A DNA stretch of 53,511 nt from Rubrobacter calidifluminis (GTDB lineage: Bacteria; Actinomycetota; Rubrobacteria; Rubrobacterales; Rubrobacteraceae). The stretch covers positions 1 to 53,511 of the forward strand of contig NZ_JAQKGV010000017.1 in assembly GCF_028617075.1 (NCBI RefSeq), read 5' to 3'. Made by a program: the position numbers and the translations under genes. Below, in pieces: positions 1 through 8,690 of this stretch. The notes under the pieces are model-generated. The model was not told where the DNA came from and made no database searches. It was given only the letters and a program-made list of their open reading frames with translations. How positions within the stretch are numbered: position 1 is the first letter of the stretch; every line of letters starts with the position of its first letter.

Positions 1-1
1 G

Positions 2-589
2 GCCCGGCGGGAGATAGAGGAGGGGGGAGGGCGGGCGTTCCCCGTTCTGGCGGACGCCACCGACCATGAGTCGGTCGCGCGGGCGTTCGGGCGCATCCGG
101 TCGGAGCTCGGCGACCCGCAGGTGCTCGTGTACAATGCGGGGGCGTTCCAGCCCGGGGGCATCCTGGAGATAGAACCCGAGCGCTTCGACTACTGCTTCA
201 GGGCCAACTGCGCCGGGGCGTTCTACTGTGCCCGCGAGGTGCTGCCCGCGATGGCAGGGGCGGGGCGCGGGACCATCATCCTCACCGGGGCCACGGCGTC
301 GCTGCGCGGGTCGGCACGCTTCGCGGCGCTCGCGGTGGGCAAGTTCGGGCTTCGGGCGCTCGCGCAGTCGATGGCACGCGAGTTCGGGCCGCAGGGGGTG
401 CACGTGGCGCACGTCGTCATAGACGGTCAGATCGACACGCCCCGCGTGCGCGCCATGCAGCCGGACCGCGAGACGCACACGATGCTCTCCCCCGGGGCCA
501 TCGCCGAGACCTACTGGCGGCTACACGTCCAGGATCCGACGGCCTGGACGCTCGAGCTCGACCTCAGGCCCGCCGTCGAGCGTTTCTAG
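2..589 (+). CDS. SDR-family oxidoreductase, 5'-truncated by window edge
   Basis: The reading frame is open from the first base, so the start and most of the Rossmann nucleotide-binding motif lie outside the window. What remains has the SDR pattern: an NAG motif in VLVYNAGAF, a beta-strand ending in ILTGATAS, and the helix GKFGLRALAQSMAREFGPQG that follows the active site. The usual catalytic Tyr of YxxxK is not there: the residue four before the Lys of LAVGK is Leu. SDRs with this substituted helix form a recognisable subgroup, so this is probably a family trait, not damage. The substrate cannot be told. The gene is followed by a GC-rich hairpin and by two membrane glycosyltransferases that look unrelated. 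Confidence 0.85.
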   Translation, partial: ARREIEEGGGRAFPVLADATDHESVARAFGRIRSELGDPQVLVYNAGAFQPGGILEIEPERFDYCFRANCAGAFYCAREVLPAMAGAGRGTIILTGATASLRGSARFAALAVGKFGLRALAQSMAREFGPQGVHVAHVVIDGQIDTPRVRAMQPDRETHTMLSPGAIAETYWRLHVQDPTAWTLELDLRPAVERF

Positions 590-610
590 CGGGCCCGCCG
601 GCCCTTTACA

Positions 611-627
611 TCCGGCCTTCGGCCGGA
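611..627 (+). terminator. GC hairpin after SDR gene
   Basis: Perfect 7-bp stem TCCGGCC/GGCCGGA with a TTC loop, 22 bases after the SDR stop and 14 bases before the next start codon. There is no T-run, so it may be a weak terminator or only a transcript-stabilising hairpin. Confidence 0.4.
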
Positions 628-640
628 TATACCCACCTCT

Positions 641-1876
641 GTGCAGAGGCTCCCCGCAGAGAAGGCGCAGGAAGAGCGTGCGACCCCGCTTTCGGTCTTT
701 GCCGGCCTGCTCGCGATCGGGGCGGGGCTCTACCTGCTTCTGATGAGTCTCTACCTGACGCTTCCCCCCGCCCAGGCAAAAGATTCCAACGACCTGAAGC
801 TCTATCATGCCGTCGCCGGCGCCGTGCTGCGGGGGGAGATCCCCTACCGGGACTTCTTCATCGAGTACCCCCCGGGGAGCCTGCTGGCCTTCCTCCCGCC
901 GGCTCCCTTTGCTGCGGACAGGACCACCTACTCGCTGTACTTCGCCTCCGAGATGGCGCTCGTGCTCGTGGCCTGCATGATGCTCACAGCCTTCTCCGCC
1001 CGCGCATCGGGACGCCGGGCGATGGCGGCTTCGCTGGTCTTCGCCCTCGGTGCGCTCGTCCTCTACCCCGTCTCGACGGCCCGCTACGACCCGGTCGTCG
1101 CGCTGACCCTCGCCGCGGCGGCGGCCTGCGCCGCCAGGGGACGCTCCCTGCCGGCCTTCGCCGCGCTGGGCTTCGGGACGGCGGCGAAGATCATCCCGGC
1201 GCTCGCGGCCTTCCCGCTCGCCGCTCTCGGTGGGGCCCGGCGCCTCCGGCGCGCCGGCCTCGGCTTCGGCGTCCTTTTGCTCGTCGTCGCGCTGTTCCTC
1301 GTGCCAGCCGGACTCCTGGGAGAGCAGGGGCTCGCCGCGAGCTTCGGGTATCAGGCGGGGCGCGGGCTGCAGCTCGAGAGCCTGGCGTCCTCGGTGCTGC
1401 TCGCGCTCGGCGCGGTGCGCTGGGTCGGCTTCTCGTACGGGGCTTTCGAGGTGCACGGCGGATGGGCGAACCTCGCCGCCTCGCTGAGCTTGCCGCTCAC
1501 GGCCGCGCTGCTCTTGGTATGCCTCTTCCTCCTGTGGCGCCGCCATGGGCCCGGGGGGATGCCGCCCGCGCTTTTCCCCCGTTATGCCGCGGCGTTTATA
1601 CTCGCGTTCATGCTCGGCTCGAAGGTCCTCTCGCCGCAGTACATGATCTGGCTTTTACCCCTCGTACCGCTCGGCGCGGAGGGGGCCTTCGGGGTTTTCC
1701 TCTCGGCCGTCTTTCTCGTGACCTGTTGCCTCACCACGGCTATATACCCCTTCCACTACCACCAGCTCGTGGTGGGACACGAACCCGAGGTGATGCTGCT
1801 GCTCGCGCGCAACGCGCTGCTCGTGATCCTGTGGTTCGCCCTGCTCCTCGCCCCGGCCGGGAAGAGGGCGGGATGA
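641..1876 (+). CDS. GT87-like polytopic membrane glycosyltransferase
   Basis: A 411-residue protein with many hydrophobic segments. Early in the chain it carries the loop signature of DUF2029/GT87 enzymes: GEIPYRDF followed by EYPPGS at about residues 63-80. Known family members are polyprenyl-phosphomannose-dependent mannosyltransferases that act on the outer face of the membrane in cell-envelope glycolipid or lipoglycan assembly; the donor and acceptor here are inferred from that. GTG is used as start. The stop TGA overlaps the ATG of the next gene (ATGA), so the two are almost certainly translationally coupled. They may form a pair acting on the same glycolipid. Confidence 0.75.
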   Translation: MQRLPAEKAQEERATPLSVFAGLLAIGAGLYLLLMSLYLTLPPAQAKDSNDLKLYHAVAGAVLRGEIPYRDFFIEYPPGSLLAFLPPAPFAADRTTYSLYFASEMALVLVACMMLTAFSARASGRRAMAASLVFALGALVLYPVSTARYDPVVALTLAAAAACAARGRSLPAFAALGFGTAAKIIPALAAFPLAALGGARRLRRAGLGFGVLLLVVALFLVPAGLLGEQGLAASFGYQAGRGLQLESLASSVLLALGAVRWVGFSYGAFEVHGGWANLAASLSLPLTAALLLVCLFLLWRRHGPGGMPPALFPRYAAAFILAFMLGSKVLSPQYMIWLLPLVPLGAEGAFGVFLSAVFLVTCCLTTAIYPFHYHQLVVGHEPEVMLLLARNALLVILWFALLLAPAGKRAG

Positions 1877-3723
1877 GAGGGGAGGCGCACCGCGGGAGGC
1901 TCCTCATGCTCGCGGTGTTCTTCGGGTGCCTGCTCCTGGCCGCCGGGTTCGCCGGCAGGCCCGAGATGAGCGCGCGACAGGCCGAGCAGAAGGCGTACTA
2001 CGTGCCGGCCGTCCACGAGTACATAACCCGGCCGACGGTGCAGCCCAAAGCCGTCTACGACCCGGCGGACGGCGAGTGGAGGGTGGACCTCGTCGAGCAG
2101 ACATCCGGCAAGACGGTCGCCCGGCTCCTCGTCTTGGATGCGACCGGACGGGTGATCAGAGTAGAGATCACGCCGGCGGCGCATCGCGTCTCGTACCCCA
2201 CGCTCTCTCGTAGAGAGGCCATAAAGCTCGCCGCCGCGAATCCGAAGGTGCGCGCGGAGCTCTCACGCCATCCCTCCCACACCGCGCAGGCCAGCTACGA
2301 GGGCGGCCGCTGGAAGGTGAGCTTCTGGAGCACCTCGGGCGGGAAGAGCCGGGAGATCGCGGAGGTCGAGATCGACGACCGCACCTGGGCCCTGGAGCAC
2401 GTCTACACCGGGGCGCAGGTCTTTTGGCAGATGGCCCGCGGGGAGAGCTGGGCCTACGGCGGGCCGGCGAACTACTGGTACGTGTGGGGGCCTCTCGCGC
2501 TGATCTTCGCGGTGGCCTTCCTGCGCAACGACCGGCTCTTCTCGCTCCGGACGCTCGACGTGGCGGCCCTGCTCGGTTTCCTCGTCTCCCACGCCTACTT
2601 CCGGCAGGGGATCGTACACCCGGCGGTCCTGCTCTGGTACCCGCCGCTCGTCTACCTCTTCCTGCGCACCCTGCTCATGGGCTTCGGGGTAGGGGAGAGA
2701 GTCGAGCAGACTTCCAATTTCCCCGCCCCGGTCCTCTTCGCGCTCGGGGTGGCAGCGAGCGGGTTTCTTCTCTGGCTCAACCTGAGCTCGCGGGTCCTCG
2801 ACGTGGGATACGCCGGGGTCGCCGGGGCCGACCGCATCATGCACGGCGTCTCCCCCTACGGTCACATGCCGCCCGATGTGGCCAGCGGCGACACCTACGG
2901 TCCACTCAACTACCTGCTCTACGTGCCCTTCATCCAGCTTTTTGGCTACTCCGGGCACTGGGACTATCTCCCCGCCGCGCACGCGCTGACGGTCTTCGCC
3001 TACGTCGTCGGGGCGCTGGCGATGATGTTCTGCGGCTACCGCTTCGCGGGGGTGAAGGGGGCCGGGGCGCTCTTTCTCGCCTGGTCCTCCTACCCCTACA
3101 CCCTCTACGCGACGAACAACGACACCAACGACGTGCTCGTCGCCGCCGCGTTCGCGGTCGGGCTCGCGCTGGTGAGCTCCCCGCTGGCCCGCGGGGCGGT
3201 GGTCGCCGCCGGCTTCGCTATAAAGCTCTTCCCGCTGATCCTCGGCCCCCTCTGGCTCTTCTACGAGCGCCGCCGGCTGAGGCCGGGCCCCCTGATCGAC
3301 TTCGCCCTCGGAGGGCTCGCCGTCCTGGTCGGCTCGTTCTGGGTGCTCCTGCTGGGCGGGAACGGCCCGATCGAGGCCGCGAAGACCTTCTACGAGCGTA
3401 CCTTCGCCTTCCAGAACGGGCGCGTGACCCCCTGGACGATCTTCACCCAGGTTCCGCTCCTGGAGCCCCTGAAGCTCCCGCTCACCCTCGCGTTGGGGCT
3501 GCTCGCTCTGCTGGTCGCCTGCTTGCCCCGCACCATGACCGTCCGGCGGCTCGCGGCCCTCTCCGCGGCGCTAGTGGTAGGCTTCCAGCTCGTATCGAGC
3601 TACTGGTTCTACGCCTACATAACCTGGTTCGAGCCGCTGGTCTTCCTGGCGTTGTTGCCGAAGACGAACTGGAAGAGCGCGCTCGATGCGTCTCCGGGGA
3701 GGCTCGCCGAGGACTCCGCCTAG
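1873..3723 (+). CDS. GT87-like membrane protein with N-terminal extracytoplasmic domain
   Basis: A 616-residue protein. I chose the ATG at 1873 because it overlaps the upstream stop and is followed directly by a signal-anchor segment (LLMLAVFFGCLLLAAGF). The reading frame stays open further upstream but there it runs inside the previous gene. Residues of about 40-190 form a soluble region resembling tandem PepSY-like repeats (a DPADGEWRVDLVEQTSGK-type strand pattern). The rest is polytopic and has GT87-type features: GVSPYGHMP and GDTYGPLNYLLYVP, then a run of transmembrane helices. It is coupled to the preceding GT87-like gene. The last two codons overlap the convergent rarA gene through a shared CTAG. 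Confidence 0.7.
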   Translation: MRGEAHRGRLLMLAVFFGCLLLAAGFAGRPEMSARQAEQKAYYVPAVHEYITRPTVQPKAVYDPADGEWRVDLVEQTSGKTVARLLVLDATGRVIRVEITPAAHRVSYPTLSRREAIKLAAANPKVRAELSRHPSHTAQASYEGGRWKVSFWSTSGGKSREIAEVEIDDRTWALEHVYTGAQVFWQMARGESWAYGGPANYWYVWGPLALIFAVAFLRNDRLFSLRTLDVAALLGFLVSHAYFRQGIVHPAVLLWYPPLVYLFLRTLLMGFGVGERVEQTSNFPAPVLFALGVAASGFLLWLNLSSRVLDVGYAGVAGADRIMHGVSPYGHMPPDVASGDTYGPLNYLLYVPFIQLFGYSGHWDYLPAAHALTVFAYVVGALAMMFCGYRFAGVKGAGALFLAWSSYPYTLYATNNDTNDVLVAAAFAVGLALVSSPLARGAVVAAGFAIKLFPLILGPLWLFYERRRLRPGPLIDFALGGLAVLVGSFWVLLLGGNGPIEAAKTFYERTFAFQNGRVTPWTIFTQVPLLEPLKLPLTLALGLLALLVACLPRTMTVRRLAALSAALVVGFQLVSSYWFYAYITWFEPLVFLALLPKTNWKSALDASPGRLAEDSA

Positions 3724-5018
3724 GCCCGCCCCTCCTCACGCTCCTCGCGTTCCCGGCGCCACCTTTCGAGACGCTCCCCGATCTCTTTCTCCGCCCCCCG
3801 TCTCTTGGGTTCGTAGTAGACGGTTTCCGAGAGCTCTTCCGGGAGATACCGCTGGTTCATCCCCTCCCTGCCGCTCGCGTGCAGGTATTCGTAGCCCTCT
3901 CCGTAGCCCTCCTTCCGCATCAGGTCGGTCGGGGCGTTCCTCAGGTGCAGGGGTACCTCGGGTGTGATCCCGGAGCGCACGTCCTCGAGCGCCCGGCCGA
4001 TCCCGGCGTAGGCGGCGTTGGACTTCGGGGCGGAGGCCAGGTAGGTGGTGGCCTGAGCAAGCGGGATTCTGCCCTCGGGCATCCCGACGAGGCGGACGGC
4101 GTCGGCGGCGGCCACCGCGAGCGGCAGAGCATGCGGGTCGGCGTTGCCGACGTCCTCGGAGGCCAGGATCACGAGCCGCCTGGCGATGAAGACCGGATCC
4201 TCTCCGGCCTCTATCATTCGGGCCAGGTAGTGGAGGGCGGCGTCCGGGTCGCCGCCGCGCACGCTCTTTATGAACGCGCTTATGACGTCGTAGTGCTCCT
4301 CGCGCCCGTAGCGCGGGGCCTGCCGTCCGAGCGCCCGTTCGATCTCCGCGATCCCCACCTCCTCACTTCCCGGGGCCGAGATCTCCAGGGCGTTCAGCAT
4401 CCTGCGCGCGTCCCCACCCGAGAGGCGCAGCAGGTAGTCCCGCGCTTCGGCCGAGATCCCGACGCCCAGCTCCTTTAGCCCCCGCTCCAGCAACGTCTCA
4501 AGATCGCCGGCCTGAAGCGGCCGCAGGCGCAACACCCGCGACCGTGAAAGGAGCGGTGCGGTCACCTCGAAGGAGGGGTTCTCCGTCGTCGCCCCGATGA
4601 AGTCCACGAGTCCTTCCTCGAGCGCGGGCAGAAGTGCATCCTGCTGAGCCTTGTTGAAGCGGTGCACCTCGTCCACGAAGAGGAGCGTCCCCCTCCTCTC
4701 GTACTTGAGCCGCTCGCGCGCCCCCTCCAGCGCCGCCCGCAGGTCCTTCACCCCGCTCTCGACCGCGCTCAGGGGGACGAACTCCTCGGCGACCTCCCGG
4801 GATAGGACGCGGGCGAGGGTGGTCTTGCCGGTGCCGGGAGGCCCCCAGAGGATCACCGATCCGACCCTCCCACGCTCGAGAGCCTCGCGCAGAGGGCCGC
4901 CCTCGCCGGTTAGGTGACCCTGGCCGACCACCTCATCGAGCGTCTTCGGGCGCAGCCGCTCTGCGAGCGGGGCGCGGCGAGAAAGTTCCTCTTCGCCTCC
5001 AGAGTCGAAGAGATCCAC
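3720..5018 (-). CDS. rarA: Replication-associated recombination protein RarA (MgsA), AAA+ ATPase
   Basis: A 432-residue clamp-loader-like AAA+ ATPase that acts at stalled replication forks. Walker A is GPPGTGKTT at residues 59-67, and Walker B with the family signature FVDEVHRFNKAQQ lies near 114-127. The sensor region is IGATTENPSFEV. The C-terminal half has the tetramerisation and lid region typical of RarA/WRNIP1 (HYDVISAFIKSVRGGDPDAA, FIARRLVILASEDVGNADP). Length and N-terminus (MDLFDSGG, then PLAERLRPKTLDEVVGQ) fit full-length family members. The stop codon shares CTAG with the stop of the convergent membrane protein. Confidence 0.95.
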   Translation of the reverse strand: MDLFDSGGEEELSRRAPLAERLRPKTLDEVVGQGHLTGEGGPLREALERGRVGSVILWGPPGTGKTTLARVLSREVAEEFVPLSAVESGVKDLRAALEGARERLKYERRGTLLFVDEVHRFNKAQQDALLPALEEGLVDFIGATTENPSFEVTAPLLSRSRVLRLRPLQAGDLETLLERGLKELGVGISAEARDYLLRLSGGDARRMLNALEISAPGSEEVGIAEIERALGRQAPRYGREEHYDVISAFIKSVRGGDPDAALHYLARMIEAGEDPVFIARRLVILASEDVGNADPHALPLAVAAADAVRLVGMPEGRIPLAQATTYLASAPKSNAAYAGIGRALEDVRSGITPEVPLHLRNAPTDLMRKEGYGEGYEYLHASGREGMNQRYLPEELSETVYYEPKRRGAEKEIGERLERWRREREEREEGRA

Positions 5019-5050
5019 GAGACGTGAGTATACCCTCTGCCGGCGAGGGC

Positions 5051-7057
5051 TCAGCCGCCGGTACCCGTCCGGCGGTCCGGGAACTCCTCGACCACCTGCC
5101 TCAGGGCTGAGGCCACCACGGGGTCGAACTGGGTTCCGGCGTTGCGCTCTATCTCTTCCAGGGCCTCGCGCGGGGAGATCCTGTACTGGTAGGGCCTGCC
5201 GCGGGTCATCGCCTCGAACGCGTCGGCGACGAAGACGATGCGGGCGGCGAGCGGAATCTCCTCGCCCTGCAGCCCGTCGGGGTACCCGCGCCCGTCGAGC
5301 CGCTCGTGGTGGTGGCGGACGGCCGGGATTACCGGCTCCATCCCGCCCGCCGCTTCCAGGATCCTCGCGCCCAGCACCGGATGGCTCTTTATTGTCTCGT
5401 ACTCCTCGTCGGTCAGGGGGTCTTCCTTGAGCAGAATCTCGTCGGGTATACCTATCTTGCCGATGTCGTGCAGCAGGCCGCCGAGCGAGAACAGCTCGAC
5501 CTCCTCGCGCTGCAGGCCCATGACCTCCGCCATCCGGCGCACGAGGCTGGAGACGACCCGCATGTGCGCACCGAGGTAGGGCATCCTGACCTCCGAGGCC
5601 TCGACGAGCGCCGCCGCGGTCCTGTCCGTCTGCTCTCCAGGGGCGAGGGCCACCTGCCAGGCCATCACCTGCTCGCCCTTGGTCTCTTCGGCGGTTGCAA
5701 GGGCGCGTTCGATAAGTTCATCAGCATCCTCCCCGCTGCGGCTCAGCACGTACCCGACGGAGGCCGAGAGCGGGGTGCGGGAGTCGGAGGTGAGCCTGAC
5801 GGTCGCCTGCTGTATGGCCCGGGAGGCTTTGTTGGCCCGTGCCCGGCTGGAGCCACGGATGAGCACGGCGAATTCGTCGCCCCCGCAGCGGAATGCCTCC
5901 AGCTGCAGGTTCTCGAGGCTGCGGGCGATCTGTCTGAGCAGGAGGTCCCCGGCGGCCAGCCCGTGGGCCCGGTTGTAGCGACGCAGCCCGTTTATGTCCG
6001 CGGCCAGCAGCGTGATCTGGCGCTCTCCGGAGAGCTCGGAGCGGAGGGTCCGGTACAGTGATGAGTAGCCCGGCAGGCCGGTCACGGGGTCCCTGCCCCC
6101 CGGAGCCTGCACCCGGTTTCTCTCCAGTACCGGGGCCACCTGGGCGGCGAGCATCTCGAGCGCCCGTTCGTCCGCCGGACCGGGTTCCCTGCCCCCGACC
6201 ACCAGGGCGCCGGACGGCTCCGCACCAGCGCTCGTGAACGGCGCGGCCACGAATCCCCTCATCCCGCAGACCTCTTCCTCGCTCCTGACCGTCTTCCTCT
6301 CCCGGCAGCTCCACAGGAGGAGCTTCTGGATCTCCGGGTGCCACCAGTTGGGGTAGGCTTCCCGCTTCTCAGCCGTGAAGGTGCGGTGGCTGGCACCGTC
6401 GAGCAGGGCGGCGTGCGCGTAGGGGGCTCCGGTGAGCGCGCTGGCAGTTTCGGCGGTCCACTGCAGCACGGCCTCCAGGCTGAGGTTGGCCAGCAGGGGG
6501 CCGAGCCGCATGACGAGCTCGAGCTCACGCTCCTCCTGATCGTGGCTCTCACGCAGGGCCTCGGCGAGCTCCCGCTCCCTCCGGGATGCCTCCTGCAGCT
6601 GCAGGCTCGTCGCGGCGGCGAGGCCGAAGGCGACCAGGATGGCGGCGGTCCTCACCCAGATCCCGGGACCACCCCCGCCCGTTATCAACGCGGCGGCGAG
6701 ATACCCCGCCGCCAGCACCGGTCCAGAGAGCAGCACCCGTTCGGCCTGTTCGAAACGGGACAGACTCAACGCCGAGAGCGGGTAGAGAACGAAGAACCAG
6801 GAGGTGCCCCCTCCGGTGCCGGGGACGACCAGGCTCGCGCACAGCGCGTCCGCCGCGGCCCACAAAAGCGGCTCCCGGACGAGCAGCCCAGGCCTCCCGT
6901 AGATCCCCACGAGCCCGAACAGGAGGCCGAGCGCCGCGCCCAGGTAGGTCCACCACGGCGCCTCCGCAGGCCAGCCGGACCCGAGCAGGGCCAGCACCGC
7001 ACACGCAAGCAGCACCCGGATCATACCGGGCGAACGCGTGTTGTTTCGCTCAGCCAC
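5051..7057 (-). CDS. Membrane-anchored GGDEF plus HD-GYP cyclic-di-GMP enzyme
   Basis: A 668-residue protein with about five N-terminal membrane helices (residues 12-160), a GAF-like middle region, a diguanylate cyclase domain with an intact FRCGGDEFAVL motif, and a C-terminal HD-GYP phosphodiesterase domain with HDIGKIGIPDEIL and HHERLDGRGYPDGL. All the HD-GYP metal-binding residues I can check, including the late Asp in VADAFEAM, are present. The usual RxxD product-inhibition site before GGDEF is absent (NLQLEAFRC). It therefore looks able both to make and to break cyclic di-GMP in response to a signal at the membrane or GAF domain. The start is GTG; an in-frame ATG 11 codons later is possible. 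A strong promoter precedes it. Confidence 0.9.
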   Translation of the reverse strand: MAERNNTRSPGMIRVLLACAVLALLGSGWPAEAPWWTYLGAALGLLFGLVGIYGRPGLLVREPLLWAAADALCASLVVPGTGGGTSWFFVLYPLSALSLSRFEQAERVLLSGPVLAAGYLAAALITGGGGPGIWVRTAAILVAFGLAAATSLQLQEASRRERELAEALRESHDQEERELELVMRLGPLLANLSLEAVLQWTAETASALTGAPYAHAALLDGASHRTFTAEKREAYPNWWHPEIQKLLLWSCRERKTVRSEEEVCGMRGFVAAPFTSAGAEPSGALVVGGREPGPADERALEMLAAQVAPVLERNRVQAPGGRDPVTGLPGYSSLYRTLRSELSGERQITLLAADINGLRRYNRAHGLAAGDLLLRQIARSLENLQLEAFRCGGDEFAVLIRGSSRARANKASRAIQQATVRLTSDSRTPLSASVGYVLSRSGEDADELIERALATAEETKGEQVMAWQVALAPGEQTDRTAAALVEASEVRMPYLGAHMRVVSSLVRRMAEVMGLQREEVELFSLGGLLHDIGKIGIPDEILLKEDPLTDEEYETIKSHPVLGARILEAAGGMEPVIPAVRHHHERLDGRGYPDGLQGEEIPLAARIVFVADAFEAMTRGRPYQYRISPREALEEIERNAGTQFDPVVASALRQVVEEFPDRRTGTGG

Positions 7058-7118
7058 ACCGAACCGCCGACTTCATCAAGCCGCCCCCCTCCAGAAGGGC
7101 AACAATACCAACTGTTAA

Positions 7119-7147
7119 ATTATCTTCTTCCCTCTTGCAAATGGCAA
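7119..7147 (-). promoter_or_regulatory. Sigma-70-type promoter for GGDEF/HD-GYP gene
   Basis: On the minus strand there is TTGCCA, a 17-nt spacer, then GATAAT, ending about 60 bases before the GTG start. It lies in an AT-rich island between two cyclic-di-GMP genes, so the downstream gene can be transcribed separately from its neighbour. Confidence 0.6.
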
Positions 7148-7171
7148 ATGGCTCCTGCGGTTCCACCTGTA

Positions 7172-8551
7172 TCACGCGCCGTGCCCGAGGCCTCTCAGCC
7201 GGGAGGTTTCCGGCGGTTCGGGGAATGTGAAGCGTGCTCCTGAGGCGTCTTTGTAGTCTTCGGCCTCAGTGTCGAGGATGCGCAGGAAGGCCCGCACCAC
7301 CCCGGCGTCGAACTCTCTTCCAGCGCCGGCGACCAGGTATGCTCTCGCCTCCTCCGGGGGGACACCATTCCGACACGGGTTGTCCAGCACCAGCGCGGCG
7401 TAAGCCTGGGCTACGGATATGATCTTCGCCTCCACCGGTATCCAGCGGCCGCGCAACCCGTTTGGGTATCCCTGGCCGTCGGGGCGTTCGTGGTGCCAAA
7501 GAACCCAGCCGGTCATCTCCTCCAGGCCCGCCACCGGCGAGAGGATCTGCGCACCGCGCGCCGGGTGCTCGGCGAGAGCCCCCTGGGGGGCCGGTTCGAA
7601 ATGCGTCGGCTGGAGCAGCAGTTCCTCCGGAAAGCTGGACATCCCGATGTCGTGTAGCAGGGCGGCGAGCCTCACCCGGGCGGCCCTGGACCCCTCCAGG
7701 CCCATCTCTCGCGCCAGATCACCGGCGTAGATCGCCGTCGCGGCGGCGTGGCGGTGGGAATAGTGGTCCCGGCGGCCGAGCTCCAGGATCATGGTCGCCG
7801 CGAACCACAGCCTCGCTCCGGAGAGGGTCTCCTCCAGCGTCTTCACCCGGCCCTGCAGGGCACGCAGGCGCTCGATCCTGGCCCGCGAGCGCGAGGCGAT
7901 GGTCCTGCTCGCCACGGCGCCGGCGAGGGCGACACCGGCGGCGGCTGGTTCGTAGGCTGCGAAGACCGACATCGCCAGGGCGGAAGCCAGCGCGCCGGTC
8001 GCATGGGCCCCCAGATAGGGCTGGACCGACTCGCGCCACGACTCCAGGATCGGACGTCCCTCCCTCAACTTCAGGAAGAGCACCCCGGCCGCATCCCGGC
8101 TCGCTATCAGCACTGCTCCGGCGAGGAACGTGCCGTAGAAGATCTCCGGTGTCGGCTCGGGCCTGGCGTACAGCAGCGGGCGGTGGAAGGGGACGAAAGA
8201 CATCCCGGCCAGATGCGCCGCTACCACGCAGGATGATGCCTCACACGCCGCCCGCCATCCGTCGCGGCGTGCCGTGAAAAAGGCCGCGGGGAGCGCGGCC
8301 GCGGCGGTCCAGGTGGGGCCCATCAGGGAGAGTGCGCATACGAGCACGACGTCCTGAGGACCGGTGCCTGATCTTTCTCCGCTCTCTCCGGAGATGAAGC
8401 GTCCCGCGGTGATGAGCAGAACGAAGACGGCCGCACCACCGATGAACCGCCCGTCGAGCGGGACGCCGTACCAGTAGATCCAGGAGACCACCAGCGTCAC
8501 GGCGAAAACCGCGAGCGTCGAAAGGTAGGTTCTCAGGTGGTCCTGGCCCAA
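7172..8551 (-). CDS. Membrane HD-GYP-like protein with degenerate active site
   Basis: A 459-residue protein with several N-terminal membrane segments, a predicted helical linker and a C-terminal HD-GYP-like domain. The first HD pair is kept (ALLHDIG), and so is HHERPDGQGYPNGL. However, the Lys that follows HDxG is Met (HDIGMSSFPEELL), and the late metal-binding Asp (normally in ADxxDA) is Gln (SVAQAYAAL). This suggests weak or no phosphodiesterase activity and perhaps a cyclic-di-GMP or protein-binding role. The start is TTG behind GAGAGG at 6 nt. It lies directly upstream of the intact GGDEF/HD-GYP gene on the same strand, and the 114-base gap holds a separate promoter. Confidence 0.8.
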   Translation of the reverse strand: MGQDHLRTYLSTLAVFAVTLVVSWIYWYGVPLDGRFIGGAAVFVLLITAGRFISGESGERSGTGPQDVVLVCALSLMGPTWTAAAALPAAFFTARRDGWRAACEASSCVVAAHLAGMSFVPFHRPLLYARPEPTPEIFYGTFLAGAVLIASRDAAGVLFLKLREGRPILESWRESVQPYLGAHATGALASALAMSVFAAYEPAAAGVALAGAVASRTIASRSRARIERLRALQGRVKTLEETLSGARLWFAATMILELGRRDHYSHRHAAATAIYAGDLAREMGLEGSRAARVRLAALLHDIGMSSFPEELLLQPTHFEPAPQGALAEHPARGAQILSPVAGLEEMTGWVLWHHERPDGQGYPNGLRGRWIPVEAKIISVAQAYAALVLDNPCRNGVPPEEARAYLVAGAGREFDAGVVRAFLRILDTEAEDYKDASGARFTFPEPPETSRLRGLGHGA

Positions 8552-8690
8552 TCTACGCCTCTCGTGGAAGGCCGGCGGGTGTCATGATCGCCAGTTCGTC
8601 CTCAATCCCCGGATGGGAACCCATGATACACGATCAAACCTGCGGTTGAAAACTTCACCTGTAGATTATCGTACACGCACCCCGGAAACT

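Noticed and set aside
1462-1872. N-terminal extension of the second GT87-like gene
   Set aside because: This part of the open frame lies fully inside the upstream glycosyltransferase gene and has no protein-like features; the ATG at 1873 followed by a signal anchor is far better.
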